Source: Symsagittifera roscoffensis (Eukaryota > Xenacoelomorpha > Acoela > Convolutidae). From it: a stretch of 62,000 nucleotides of DNA. The stretch spans positions 48,811,892-48,873,891 of the forward strand of contig NC_087069.1 of the NCBI RefSeq assembly GCF_963678635.1, in the 5' to 3' direction. Below the pieces are notes generated by a model that made no database searches, had not been told where the DNA came from, and saw only the letters and a list, made by a program, of their open reading frames with translations. A program made the translations under genes and the position numbers. Below are positions 12,081 through 22,389 of the stretch, in pieces (positions within the stretch are counted from its first letter, which is position 1; each line of letters opens with the position of its first letter).

Positions 12081-12899
12081 TCATCTGACCAATGCTGGGG
12101 GATCGGTCCTCATAGCCAAGCTCAAATCAGTTAATAAGGGCATGTTTCGATAGTCTGACCCTCTCCTGTCCCAAAGCGATTTTGTTGCAAGAGATGTTGG
12201 ATAAGAGTGTGTATCATGTCTCTTATCTTGTTCCACGTGTCCGTGGGTTTCTTCATATCCAAACTCCTCACTCTCTCTCTTTTTCATCTGCTCTGGACAA
12301 CGTGTCAATTTCATTAGTCCTCCCAAGTTCCCGTGGGTAACTGCAATCAGTGTTAGAAGCCGGTCTAACCGCCGGTTCTGAGTTCCTTCGGTGAGCAGTA
12401 TCGCTGGTCTTTTTACAAAACTCTCCGCTCCAAATGTCACGAACAAGGCTAGTAGTTCCACTATTGACACTTCCACTACTACTTGGAGGAATTCCTTTAT
12501 CAAGTAATGAGAGACTTTCGGGTAGACTTTTGCCAAGAAGGACGCGGTCCATCCGGCTCCCAACCCTTCCAGCATGCTGTCCGTCCGTTCAAAGCCTTCT
12601 TGTCCCTTCACCTCCTGGGTCCAGAAGGTTTCCAGGGTAATCTGACACATTCTGTTTACAAATTCAGCAGTCTTCTCTTCAGCATTTTACGCCAGGTTCA
12701 ACTCCTTTAACAAGTAGGCATGGATCTTCGTGCTCATCACAGGGCCATGCTCGAAAGCATCTGCACCCAATGCCGCTACTGGAGGACTTAGGTGTAGCCA
12801 CTTGTTGGCTTCCGGTTTAGTTCTCAACACCATCGCCTCCAATTGAGCTCTAGTCTCTTGGGAATTTTTTCTTCTCGTATTCTCACCTGTCACCTCCAT
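12081..12899 (-). pseudogene. Unknown accessory-protein segments, distal copy
   Basis: Frames 12899-12687 and 12650-12081 correspond to the second half of the proximal frame 19155-18223 plus 18361-17864. They include MSTKIHAYLLKELNLA and helix-rich SHYLIKEFLQVVVEVSIVEL. About 31 bases present at 17930-17960 in the twin are missing near 12147. No family recognised. Confidence 0.5.
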
Positions 12900-12972
12900 T
12901 GCTCGGAACCATAAGTCGTTGGTTGGACATCGCTATGACCACTCGATGGTCGTCATCAATTCCCGGTTTCAG

Positions 12973-13350
12973 TTAGAGCTGTCGACTGAAGTTGGACAGT
13001 TCCAACCCCAGCACCTCGTCCAACACCAACATGTGCAATGCATGGTCCTTGAATCCTCTCATCGCGTTCGAGATATCTGACCACAATGCAGGTACTTCAG
13101 CCCTGAGTGGCCTCAGGTTCTCCATCTCTATCATGCGATTTGGGGCCGAAATGATCACATCATATTTCCCTTCCGAAATTAAGGTCACGATCGCATACAC
13201 GAATTTTAGTCCATCCGGGAGACGCGCATACCCCGGAGACAACGCGAACACTATTATCGGTGTCACCTTTTTGAATGAGCCCTCCTTCGTTGCATCCACC
13301 ACTTCACCCATCGACTCGAGGATGTCTTTTATCGCTGGTCCACGCAGCAC
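12973..13350 (-). pseudogene. Possible second SGNH-like region, distal copy
   Basis: The frame contains VTPIIVFALSPGYARLPDG and HALHMLVLDEVLGLELSNF. Just upstream (about 13395-13450, another frame) lies TIVFAGINDHLH. A GxND block, then an alternating strand ending in SPG, is the order seen in SGNH hydrolases, and a D/H-rich end (GIDDDHP) is seen in the proximal copy. No GDS nucleophile block was found, so this would be a degenerate member at best. Twin at 18223-19155. Confidence 0.35.
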
Positions 13351-13483
13351 CCTCTGCTGTTGTAGGATCTCTGAGTCTGCTCAGAAAACCTCAACTGTGT
13401 AGATGGTCATTGATGCCAGCAAACACGATCGTGATTGGGTTCATATCCGTCTGCCATTGTACCCCTATAGCCATAGATACCGC

Positions 13484-13807
13484 CTACAGTAGATCCAGAT
13501 CGACCGCTGCCAACATTATGAAGTCCGGCCAAAACAGAGACTTGGAAGTATGCACGAACTCTGAATTCGCTACAATCATGTTCTTGGCCTTCCTTATTTC
13601 TGCTTTGTCACAGGCGGCGAAGATGGTCTCATCTTTCTTTATTGCCTTCAATCCGCCGTATCTTTGGACATCACCATCCTGATTCACTAGTTTTGGGTAT
13701 ATTTTTCCCTTCGCATGACCAGGGGGTGCCGTCACCTGCCTGAACATCTTCACATAATGTCCGACGGCGCTCTCGTCGTCAGAAATCTTCCTGGTCTTTC
13801 TTCTCAA
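13484..13807 (-). pseudogene. Unknown accessory-protein segment, distal copy (107 codons)
   Basis: The frame runs MRRKTRKISDDESAVGHYVK to FIMLAAVDLDLL. It corresponds to decayed text at 19300-19620 in the proximal copy, where more frameshifts occur. It directly precedes the GIND-containing block and follows the duplication junction at 13923/13924. No known domain. Confidence 0.45.
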
Positions 13808-13894
13808 TTCCCCTCATCATGGTTCAACCTCACATCCTGCAGTGGTCTTGCATTCACTGGTCCCATCGTGTTGTTAGAGGGCAGTCCCTCTAGG

Positions 13895-14449
13895 TCAGCA
13901 AATCTCAAGGCCGTTGTGGAACTGCAGCTCTCCAGAGTCCCAGATCAACACCAGATTACTACGCTCGGGATACCACCAAGTCTGCAGCAAGCAGTGGCAG
14001 GGAAACTCACCATGTGTCAACATGACGCTCCTCCAATTACGTTTTCCCGAAGCTTCCAGTAAAGGTTCCACTTCCATCATCACTCGGTGGACTTCATCAT
14101 TCTCGTCTGCTGTATTGTAATCTGTCACGGTTGATCCTCTCTGTTTCTGTCTCTCAAAGTCACCGAAGTTCCCACTCACGTATCCCATGAACTTCCTTCC
14201 CAGTATCGGCTCCAACTCCTCCTTTGTCCTCTCTGGAACCGCTGAGAACATCTTACATAGCAACTCGTAAGATTTCTCGTTTATTCTTGTCAGTCTCACA
14301 AACTTTGGCACTGAGAAGGCTTGATCCACGATCGTTCTCGTACTCTTCACATCCACAGCTACGAAATGTACCGGGTATGCTCTTGCACATTGGAGCAATT
14401 GTCGAGCCCACCAATTATCGTGCTCCTGATGGTCTACAATAAGTCTCAC
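13895..14449 (-). pseudogene. Unknown accessory-protein segment, proximal copy, cut by the duplication junction
   Basis: The frame starts RLIVDHQEHDNWWARQLLQC, identical to 8443 onward, and reads across the junction at 13924 into unrelated text (QFHNGLEIC, stop). Its last few residues are therefore a fusion product of the duplication and not native. The C-terminal half of this segment exists only in the distal copy. Confidence 0.6.
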
Positions 14450-15566
14450 TATGTCTGATGTTCATTTCCGCCTCGATCGCTTCCCTCCATTTTCCTATGT
14501 GCTTCTGCTCGGTTTGCAGAACTCCTGGAAATACTTCTACACTGATGGCAGTGGCCATCTCATGTCTCTGTTCTAGATTCAATAGTGACTCTAAAGAACC
14601 AAACATGCTGTAGAATCTTAGTGCCGTCACTAGATTCACCTCGGTTCCTCCATGGCAATCGGCGATCAGTTCCGTTTCCGTCTTTGTCTTCATCACGACA
14701 TTCCCAAGAATTATTGTCAATTGCGTGTGTTGTCTCTCTAGGGTTTTCACACAATCCAGACCTCCACAAACGTGACCATCCAGTCCACATACTTCCGCCA
14801 GACAGCTACCAGGTTTGACCCAGTCTTCTGGTCGCCAGCCAGGCAACTCCACTTTATCTTCCCCGTTGCTCCTAGAGGCCGTTATCATCACATTATATAT
14901 GATGTTAAGGTCACGCAGGTTACAGTCTTCATTTAGTTCCCTCTGCACGTCTTGTGTCGCCCGTAGTATCGAGTCAGCGTTGTGACTAGGACACCATGAT
15001 GGCCTCATCAATTCCCATACTACCATCAAGCTCGTTCTCAGCAATTCATCTGAGAATCCCAACCCAAATTCCACTCTTTTATCGGATTTTGGTACGGAAG
15101 GTGCAGTCACCTGTTCTTCCAAGATCAATCCCAATTTAATCTGAGGATTGGTAGCGCTCTTAATCGTCACAATTCTCGACATCCAGAATCTTAGCAACAC
15201 TGCCTGCTCGTAATCGAAGAAGCAATCGCGTATGTCTTCACTCAGGAACGGGTCATACGCGATCCCTATGACTCCGGATACGTAGCTGTATGACTTCTTC
15301 TTGATCGGTCCACAGTATTCACTGGACTTCGGCAGTGCCCCCATAGATTCTTTACTGAGTCTCAGCTCCTTGTTTGAAAATCTCCTGATTTCGTCTATTT
15401 TTCTAATGGGCTCTAACTCTTCGGGTTCTTTCATATTCACCCTCATCGATTTACTCTGATGCATATCCAGCAGTGCTAGCAAGACTAAGACTTTTGCTCG
15501 CTCATCGCCCTCCCTCAGCATCTTGACACAGGTGTTCAATGCTGTTACTGAAATCTGTTCTATCAT
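14415..15566 (-). pseudogene. Unknown accessory-protein segment, proximal copy (383 codons)
   Basis: Twin of 8409-9560 with a few substitutions (for example VTALNTC for VPALNTC, GLDGHVC for GLEGHVC). Same length and same flanking breaks at both ends. Contains SYVSGVIGIAYDPFLSEDIR and LNEDCNLRDLNIIYNVMITA. No hydrophobic leader or membrane helix, so it does not look like an envelope glycoprotein. Function unknown. Confidence 0.55.
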
Positions 15567-15631
15567 GAATCGAATGAAACAGAGAGCGTCTCTCCGCTTC
15601 GCACACGCTACTGCTGCTCCCTATTGAATTA

Positions 15632-16582
15632 TCAGATCCCTTCATACGACTCTAAAGTCTCGTACGCCTTCTGCTTGAGGGTGGTGCCTCGTAACATCGT
15701 CTCCAGATAACCTTCCATGGCACTCTTGTCTTCCAAAGCCATCACATACCCTCTAGCCGAGTTTTGGTACTCCAACATTTCCATGTATCCGCCGGCCGGT
15801 TCATCTATCGACACAGCCTCCGAAACTGTCAGTCGGTTATATTCTACTGGTACTAGTTGTCCTGCGACACTTCCTTTTCCGTTATTCATGGGAGATGGTT
15901 TAAAGTCCTTCACTGTGCTCTCCCCACATTGGCTGAGTATTTCCATTTCTAAGGTTGCTCCAGTCAGAGTGCGGTCACTCCTTTTGAATTTGTAGCATGT
16001 TGACTTTATCCCCGCCATGGGAATGGGTGGCACCATCGCTATATCAGTCAACATCTTATCCGTGCCAGACAATTGATAATCGCCTTGTCCCAAATCCATG
16101 ACCTCTTCGACTCGTTTCCTGTTCGCTGAATTGACAGCTTTCATCGATATCTCCGAATCCACCTTCGTCTTTCCTACTCTCCTCGGCATCACTCTGCTGC
16201 CTAATTTCATTTTCATTTTCATCGCATTGATCTTATCAATCACCAATTTCGATCGCATCGTTCCTCTCCGGGTTCTTGACAGATAAACCACCTCTCCTTT
16301 ATCGTCCTGCCGTGTCATCTTGATGAGAGAATTCGCTTCACTCTCATCCGTGGCTGAGTCAATCAACAACTCACTCAATCTCCCTTCACACTCATCAAGC
16401 TTGTCAAGGACTTCCCGCATCAAGGGTCGGTTGAGACCTGTTTTCAGAATGGACTGGGTCCCATAGCTCTGAACCACTGTCCAGACTTCTTCCATGAACG
16501 CCACTCTGTTCAATCTACATCCCGTCCAACTTTCATGGTCTCGGTGATGTACCTCCCATTCTTCTTCGGGCAACGTTTCCAA
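15632..16582 (-). pseudogene. Unknown accessory-protein segment, proximal copy (316 codons)
   Basis: Open where the distal copy is split in two. It includes EEWEVHHRDHESWTGCRLNR, IDKINAMKMKMKLGSRV and MAGIKSTCYKFKRSDRTLTG. The frame ends early because about 240 bases are deleted near 15640; its last residues (ETLESYEGI) lie at the deletion edge. No family recognised. Confidence 0.55.
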
Positions 16583-16614
16583 GAAAGGTACTCTGACTGA
16601 GCCCTCTATTCTTC

Positions 16615-17853
16615 TTATGTCACGAACAAGGCTAGTAGTTCTTCCATGAGGACTCTTTGTTCGTTATTTCTTGAATTGCCAGGAGAGCTGCTCTCCGGCA
16701 AATTCCGTTTCATTTCCATAAAGGCTGACGGAGGTTCAAGTGTCGAAATGCCTTCATCCGCTGGCTCATTCGTCTCCATTGTATCCGCGTTGTTCTCAAG
16801 ATCACTGAAGATATTGAAATCCAGGCTGGATACTCCTCCTGTCGATGCCCTGTCGTCTTCCCCACCAGCTTGACTTGCATCTTGTTGCATGGGTTCTTCG
16901 GTTTGACGGCTTCCTTCCTGTCCGTCATCTCCTTCTGACATATCTTTCTTTAAAATCGAGGGTCCTTGTTTATCATTTTCGGTTCTTTCCGGAAACTGCG
17001 GTATGATCAATGTACCGGCCGATCTATCTTCCTCTTCTCCATAGACCACTTTGATTTCCTCGCATCCAAAGGATGCTAAGAAGGTCCTCGTTCGCAGCGT
17101 TCCTACTACCGTCAACATCGGTTTCACACTATTCAAGGTCAAGGAGGCCTCAGGCAGTTCGGTCCTGCCTCTCATCTTCATAGGCGCTAAGCCTAATCCC
17201 GCCCATTCCTCGTCATATCTTCCAGGCTTGGGAGTCGCGGCGTTGCTTGTTCGCCTTCTCGTCGCTTGATCCGTATAGGCAAATCGTGTGTACTGTAACA
17301 CAGGGGCATTTCTTCCCACAAAGTATGTGTCAATCGTTGCCACGAATTGCTCTATTCTCCTCTCATTGGTTTTAATTGCTCTCAACCTAGGAGTTTGCAC
17401 CACGGAGACTGCTCTGAGCAACATCCTTCTTATCAGAGGGAATTCAGGGATTGTCTCCGGCAGCTTCTCGTAATCACCCCAGTCTTTCGTCTCTTCTCTC
17501 ACCTTGTGATACGCTGCAGTGAGACGAGGAAGTCTGGTCAATTCACCATTCGTTTTGTCATAGGGTCTCAGATTCCAGAGCTTGGGAAACACCTCGACGT
17601 GCCCTCTTTCTACTTCCCCCATTCGATCACGGAAGTGGTCGTTAAAGTTGATGACCGTGATTTCTGGCTCTGCTATTTTCGCAAACAATAGATCTTCGCA
17701 CATGAGCTCCCGCAACACGTGCTGCTCACACCAGTTCAGTGCACTACCGTCCACTGCTGATATGAGGTTCAGATGCAGCACCGACCTCCTATACGCCTTC
17801 ACCTTAACGTCCGGGAACGCAAAGGTGACTGATGGGCCATAGATCACTGTCAC
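16615..17853 (-). pseudogene. Unknown accessory-protein segment, proximal copy (412 codons)
   Basis: The frame runs from MTVIYGPSVTFAFPDVKVKA through EFPLIRRMLLRAVSVVQTPR to an acidic tail rich in Glu, Ser and Pro. The last residues (ELLALFVT) come from a short insertion at about 16615-16640 that copies sequence otherwise found near 12435 and 18245. Those residues are thus foreign to this position and end the frame. Role unknown; the acidic tail suggests a flexible linker. Confidence 0.55.
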
Positions 17854-17863
17854 AATCTGTGGC

Positions 17864-18361
17864 TCATCTGATCAATGCTAAGGGATCGGTCCTCATAGCC
17901 AAGCTCAAATCAGTTAATAAGGGCATGCCCCCAACATGTCGTCTAACATCTTCCTCTCTTTCGATAGTCTGACCCTCTCCTGTCCCGAAGCGATTTTGTT
18001 GCAAGAGATGTTGGATAAGAGTGTGTCTCAGGTCTCTTATCTTGTTCCACGAGTCCGTGGGTTTCTTCATATCCAAACTCCTCACTCTCTCTCTCATCTG
18101 CTCTGGACAACGTGTCAATTTCATTAGTCCTCCCAAGTTCCCCTGGGTAACTGCAATCAGTGTTAGAAGCCCGTCTAACCGCCGGTTCTGAGTTCCTTCG
18201 GTGAGCAGTATCGCCGGTCCTTTTACAAAACTCTCTGCTCCAAAGTCACGAACAGGGCTAGTAGTTCCACTATTGACACTTCCACTACTACTTGGAGGAA
18301 TTCCTTTATCAAGTAATGAGAGACTTTCGGGTAGATTTTTGCCAAGAAGGACGCGGTCCAT
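17864..18361 (-). pseudogene. Unknown accessory-protein segment, proximal copy (165 codons)
   Basis: Overlaps the preceding frame (18223-19155) by about 140 bases, so the two are one protein split by a shift near 18240. Contains FGAESFVKGPAILLTEGTQN, LIAVTQGNLGGLMKLTRCP and RHVGGMPLLTDLSLAMRTDP. No domain recognised. Confidence 0.5.
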
Positions 18362-19155
18362 CCGGTTCCCAACCCTTCCAGCATGCTGTCCGTCCGTTCA
18401 AAGCCTTCTTGTCCCTTCACCTCCTGGGTCCAGAAGGTTTCCAGGGTAATCTGACACATTCTGTTTACAAATTCAGCAGTCTTCTCTTCAGCATTTTCTG
18501 CCAGGTTCACCTCCTTTAACAAGTAGGCATGGATCTTCGTGCTCATCACAGGGCCATGCTCGAAAGCATCTGCACCCAATGCCGCTACTGGAGGACTTAG
18601 GTGTAGCCACTTGTTGGCTTCAGGTTTAGTTCTCAACACCATCGCCTCCAATTGAGCTCTAGTCTCTTGGGAGTTTTTTCTTCTCGTATTCTCACCTGTC
18701 ACCTCCATTTCTCGGAACCATAAGTCGTTGGACATCGCTATGACCACTGGATGGTCGTCATCAATTCCCGGTTTCAGTTTGAGCTGTCGACTGAAGTTGG
18801 ACAGTTCCAACCCCAGCACCTCGTCCAACACCAACATGTGCAATGCATGGTCCTTGAATCCTCTCATCGCGTTCGAGATATCTGACCACAATGCAGGTAG
18901 TTCAGCCCTCAGTGGCCTCAGGTTCTCCATCTCTATCATGCGATTTAGGGCCGAAATGATCACATCATATTTCCCTTCCGAAATTAAGGTCACGATCGCA
19001 TACACAAATTTTAGTACATCCGGGAGACGCACATACCCCGGAGACAACGCGAACACTATTCTCGGTGTCACCTTATTGAACGAACCCTCCTTCGTTGCAT
19101 CCACCACTTCACCCATCGACTCGGGGATGTCTTTTATCGCTGGTCCACACAGCAT
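18223..19155 (-). pseudogene. Possible second SGNH-like region, proximal copy (310 codons)
   Basis: Upstream text at about 19200-19260 on the minus strand, in another frame, carries TIVFAGINDHLH. This frame then shows TPRIVFALSPGYVRLPDV, EGKYDVIISALNR, HALHMLVLDEVLGLELS and GIDDDHPVV. The order GxND, strand plus SPG, strand, then D..H resembles blocks III to V of SGNH hydrolases, but no GDS serine block is visible. I regard the assignment as speculative. The rest is helical and unrecognised. Confidence 0.4.
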
Positions 19156-19979
19156 CCTCTGCTGTTGTAGGATCTCTGAGTCTGCTCAGAAAACCTCAAC
19201 TGTGTAGATGGTCATTGATGCCAGCAAACACGATCGTGATTGGGTTCATATCCGTCTGTCCTTGTACCCCATTAGCCATAGATACCGCCTGCAGTAGATC
19301 CAGATCAACCGCTGCAAACATTATGACGTCCGGTCAAAACAGAGACTTGGAAGTATGCACAAACTCTGAATTCGCTACAATCTTGTTCTTGGCCTTCCTT
19401 ATTTCTGCTTTTTTTCACAGGCGGCGAAGATGGTCTCATCTTTCCTTATTGCTTTTCATCCGCCGTATCTTTGGACATCACTATCCTGATTCACTAGTTT
19501 TGGCTATATTCTTTCCTTCGCATGACCAGGGGGTGCCGTCACCTGCCTGAACATCTTCACATGCTGTCCGACGGCGCTCTCGTCGTCAGAAATCTTCCTG
19601 GTCTTTCTTCTCAATTCCCCTCATCACTTTTCAACCTCACATCCTGCAGTGGTCTTGCATTCACTGGTCCCATCGTGTTGTTAGAGGGCAGTCCCTCTAG
19701 GTCAGCAAATCTCAAGGCCGTCGTGGAACTGAAGTTTATGCTCGCGGCTATCAACCAGTCCACGCCTGTTATCGATTATAATCTGCTAACGGATAGCCTC
19801 GCTCCATTCAGCATCCTCCTTGCATCTTCGATGAAGCTCACCCTCTGGAGATCCAGCTTCATTAGTTCGTCTTTGTTTACATGCCAGGGAGATGGTATGG
19901 GTCTTGACCACATCAACGAGCCTCTGCTCGGGCGTCTCTCCTCTCGACTGGTACTTGTCGTCTCCGACCTCGTGTCTGA
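19156..19979 (-). pseudogene. Decayed linker between the SGNH domain and the unknown region
   Basis: Short frames in all three phases show that this was coding sequence (for example SRGETPEQRLVDVV, and ALRFADLEGLPSNNTMGPV around 19660-19720), but no frame stays open for more than about 65 codons. The stretch up to 19730 belongs to the duplicated unit; beyond that it is single copy. Confidence 0.45.
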
Positions 19980-21059
19980 TCAAGACGTGCTGGTTGTCTC
20001 CTCGATTGGGTTAACAGGTCCTAGTCTTCTCCGAGGATGAATGGTCCTCCTCACCGGTGCTTCTCCCAATCGGTCTTGAACCTCCGTCCTTTGACCTGGT
20101 TCGCTGGAGCTCTGTTGTCTATAATTCGTGACGGCCGCAACCGTCCCCAAGCGTGTTTCCAGGTTAGGAGGCACAAAGGTGGTAATCACCGTTTCACTCG
20201 ATGTTCCTTCTTCCCTCAGCACTCCTGTGTCAAAGAGTTCCACTTCCAGCTCATCCAATCGTTCCTGGAAGACTCTGTTCAGCCAAGCCTGTCTTTCTAT
20301 ACTATCGAAGTGGATGCCGTCCGTGGTCAGCCTGGCCTGATGCATCGCTCTCAACTCATGTTCGATGTCCATGAGGATCATCCTCCCGGCATTACGACTT
20401 GCGAAATTCCTCAGGATGTTGTTCCACCTGACCACTCCTTCGTTGTGCCTTCTCCCTGCTGCTGTCAGGCTCCTCGCATTCATTGGCACTGTGCAAACGG
20501 TCAGTACCGCGCAATTGAATTTCTGCCAGAGAGTAGTGAACAAGCACACCATCATCGATTCCCATAGTGCTTCCTCCTCATCCGAACTTCTCGAGATGTT
20601 ATTCGTTCCAACCTAGATCATCACACTGGGGATCCTCCCTGGATTCATTAGCTCCACCATCCGATATAACTGGGCTATAGTCGCTCTTCCGAAGGCCATC
20701 ACCGTGGTGACCCAAGAGGTCCCCAAACTCGAGAGCACTCTGACCAAGCTGTCCCCCAGTATCAGATGAGATGTACCCAATTGTGGTTGCTGTAGGTTTA
20801 CTGCCGGGTTCCAATTAGCTCGATTAAAGCAAGCTCTCGGATCTGTCTCCGGGACTCCCGTGAAGTTATATCTCAGCTGATTATTCTTCTGTACGTCTAT
20901 CACTCGAGACACCTTCTTCGCTGGCATCTTCCGTATCTTTCTCTCTGGGGCCTCAGAACTTCCCATCGGAGTCATGTCGTTAACTCCCTCTCTGTTCATC
21001 ACGCTTCGAGAGAGTCGTACTCTGCCCGCATCGTCGATTGTTCCATAGGGTGCAGTCAC
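19980..21059 (-). pseudogene. SGNH/GDSL hydrolase-like domain of the env-position protein
   Basis: Two frames, 21059-20613 and 20555-19980, are one domain split by a TAG near 20612. Block I is HLILGDSLVRVL with the candidate nucleophile Ser at 20750-20748; then VMAFGRATIAQL (block II-like), VGTNN just after the stop (block III) and TTDGIHFD with Asp at 20321-20319 and His at 20312-20310 (block V). All key residues of an SGNH hydrolase are present. Members of this superfamily are esterases or acyl hydrolases; the substrate here is unknown. The N-terminal part is a basic linker (RKIRKMPAKKVSRVIDVQKN) and the C-terminal part a charged tail. The plus-strand copy has the same domain. Confidence 0.75.
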
Positions 21060-21287
21060 CCCGGAACCTTGTGCATTCTAATTGGCGACTAGTCGTCCAG
21101 CTGTCTCTATCAGCCTCATCACCGTTGGTTCCACGACTGGATCACCCAAGGTGTCACTGGTTCCGGGATCGTCACTCGACCTGTTGCTGCCGGGAGTCGT
21201 GTTTCTGTCGTCTGGCTCATTTCCCGAGGCATCAAGAGCTCCTTCGGGGACTGCCCACGAGGATCACTCCTTGCAGGTATCGCCTTC

Positions 21288-21974
21288 TCAAAGGGCTGTT
21301 TTCAACGCCATCTGTTCCGATCGCTCTTTGTAGTCCTGCCTCAAGCGCCCAATTTCTTGACCCTGCTTTTTGTTGCAGTCTTCGAACAACCTTCTCCACA
21401 TGTCCCGACCGTCCTCCATAATGAGCATGTTTTTGGTCATCTCGTCCAGCTCCCTTTTCGTCCTTTCCAGTTCATCCTTCATCCCATCCAGATCTTGCAT
21501 GGTTTGGTTCGTCTGAACCTTCTGTCCTACTTTCGCCCTCTTTGGTGGCACAGCTGCTCTCAGTGGTGAACCAGACGAGGCAGCCTCGCTGTTCATCTCC
21601 AGATGCATTCTCGTCAGCCCAGGTTTGGGCTTGGAGGGCATAGGTTTTTCACCTGGTTGGTAAGTCCAAGAACTTCCCAATCCAGGCTCATTCGCCAAGT
21701 CACTCCCTGAGAGAGCCCCGTTTCTCCACCTCATCATTCTCATGTTCGGGCGGTCTAGTACTCCCCTCTCTGCTGCCATCAACAGGACTTCCATGGGGCG
21801 GTCCCAATGGTTGTCATGCCCCAAGATGTTGATCAGGGCGGTCAGCAACATGACTACCTCTGGGTCCTCCAGAGCGAAATCTCGTTCCATCAGCCGACGA
21901 TAGATCGCATTTACCATCGGTCCCACATATGCCTCTGCCAGGTCCATCAATTCATCCAAGTTGAAGTTATCCAT
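21288..21974 (-). CDS. Coiled-coil N-terminus of the env-position protein
   Basis: The ATG at 21974 gives MDNFNLDELMDLAEAYVGP; the frame stays open upstream but has no earlier ATG, and the plus copy starts at the matching point. Residues about 1-90 form a helical domain (VGPMVNAIYRRLMERDFALE), then a Pro/Lys-rich linker (KPMPSKPKPGLTRM) and a coiled coil (DGMKDELERTKRELDEM, RLRQDYKERSEQ). It ends at 21288; the text that follows, in other frames, leads into the SGNH domain, so the native protein was probably continuous. The position after integrase is that of env in related elements, but no signal or membrane segment is seen. Confidence 0.55.
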   Translation of the reverse strand: MDNFNLDELMDLAEAYVGPMVNAIYRRLMERDFALEDPEVVMLLTALINILGHDNHWDRPMEVLLMAAERGVLDRPNMRMMRWRNGALSGSDLANEPGLGSSWTYQPGEKPMPSKPKPGLTRMHLEMNSEAASSGSPLRAAVPPKRAKVGQKVQTNQTMQDLDGMKDELERTKRELDEMTKNMLIMEDGRDMWRRLFEDCNKKQGQEIGRLRQDYKERSEQMALKTAL

Positions 21975-22044
21975 TCTGTTCTTTTCAAGTTCGATTCGGT
22001 TTGATTCAAAGGTTTGACTCAAGTGAGTAATTAAACGATCAATC

Positions 22045-22062
22045 AGAATCTAGAAAAGAAGT
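22045..22062 (-). promoter_or_regulatory. Conserved 3' splice acceptor before the env-position frame
   Basis: On the minus strand CTTCTTTTCTAG ends at 22050 and is followed by ATTCTGATTGATCG. The plus copy has CTGTTTTTTAG ending at 38987 followed by ATCTTGATTGATCG. A pyrimidine tract plus AG conserved at the same place in two diverged copies, 75-85 bases before the coiled-coil ATG, suggests a cis- or trans-splice acceptor for a subgenomic mRNA. Confidence 0.55.
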
Positions 22063-22389
22063 CACAAATATCACACTTGCCAGTTTCACCTTAACATATA
22101 TCGTTAAAATTTATTTAAAAACAGTCGGAAAAAAGAAATTTATCCTAAAATTTATTAAACTCAATCGGTCTCAAAAATTTTGGAGTTTGACCTAAGACTG
22201 GACAGTCCAAACTTTGGATCTATTCCTAAGATTGTCATTCAGTTGTTCATGTTCACTAACCCCTTCTCACCCAAGATCTGAATAACATAACACATAATAA
22301 TAACATAACACATAACATACACCACAAAACTTAGTCTTTAGCCTATCACCAACCTACACGTCACTCAGCCTATACTTAAATAATATTTC
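22063..22389 (-). other. Spacer between macro ORF and env-position frame
   Basis: Non-coding and AT-rich. It holds an ATAACACATA-type simple repeat (22280-22325) and a small inverted repeat GACTG-GA-CAGTC (22196-22207) at the place where the plus copy has a stronger hairpin. The plus copy has a similar simple repeat (TTATGTTATG, 38735-38780). Confidence 0.5.

Larger units (their letters stand above)
7918..13923 (-). repeat. Tandem duplication unit, distal copy (~6.0 kb)
   Basis: This block matches 13924-19730 nearly base for base, with a constant offset of 6006 at the right-hand part (8409/14415, 9560/15566) that changes at indels. On the minus strand it is the downstream copy. The junction with the proximal copy sits at 13923/13924, where text matching 19723-19730 (GTGGAACT) meets text matching 7918 onward (GCAGCTCT), with at most a base or two of microhomology. 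Confidence 0.9.
13924..19730 (-). repeat. Tandem duplication unit, proximal copy (~5.8 kb)
   Basis: Direct repeat of 7918-13923. It is about 200 bp shorter overall, chiefly because of a ~240-bp deletion near 15640 relative to the distal copy; small indels elsewhere (for example near 16615-16640 and 17930) partly offset it. High similarity means the duplication is much younger than the split between the minus and plus elements. Confidence 0.9.

Noticed and set aside
8218-21569. Many plus-strand frames of 60-180 codons over the minus element
   Set aside because: They are complementary shadows of minus-strand coding sequence; the protein signal (integrase, macro, SGNH, conserved segments) is on the minus strand.
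7289-21974. Envelope glycoprotein in the env position
   Set aside because: No signal peptide, membrane helix, furin-like site or dense Cys/N-glycosylation pattern was seen; the visible domain is an SGNH hydrolase.
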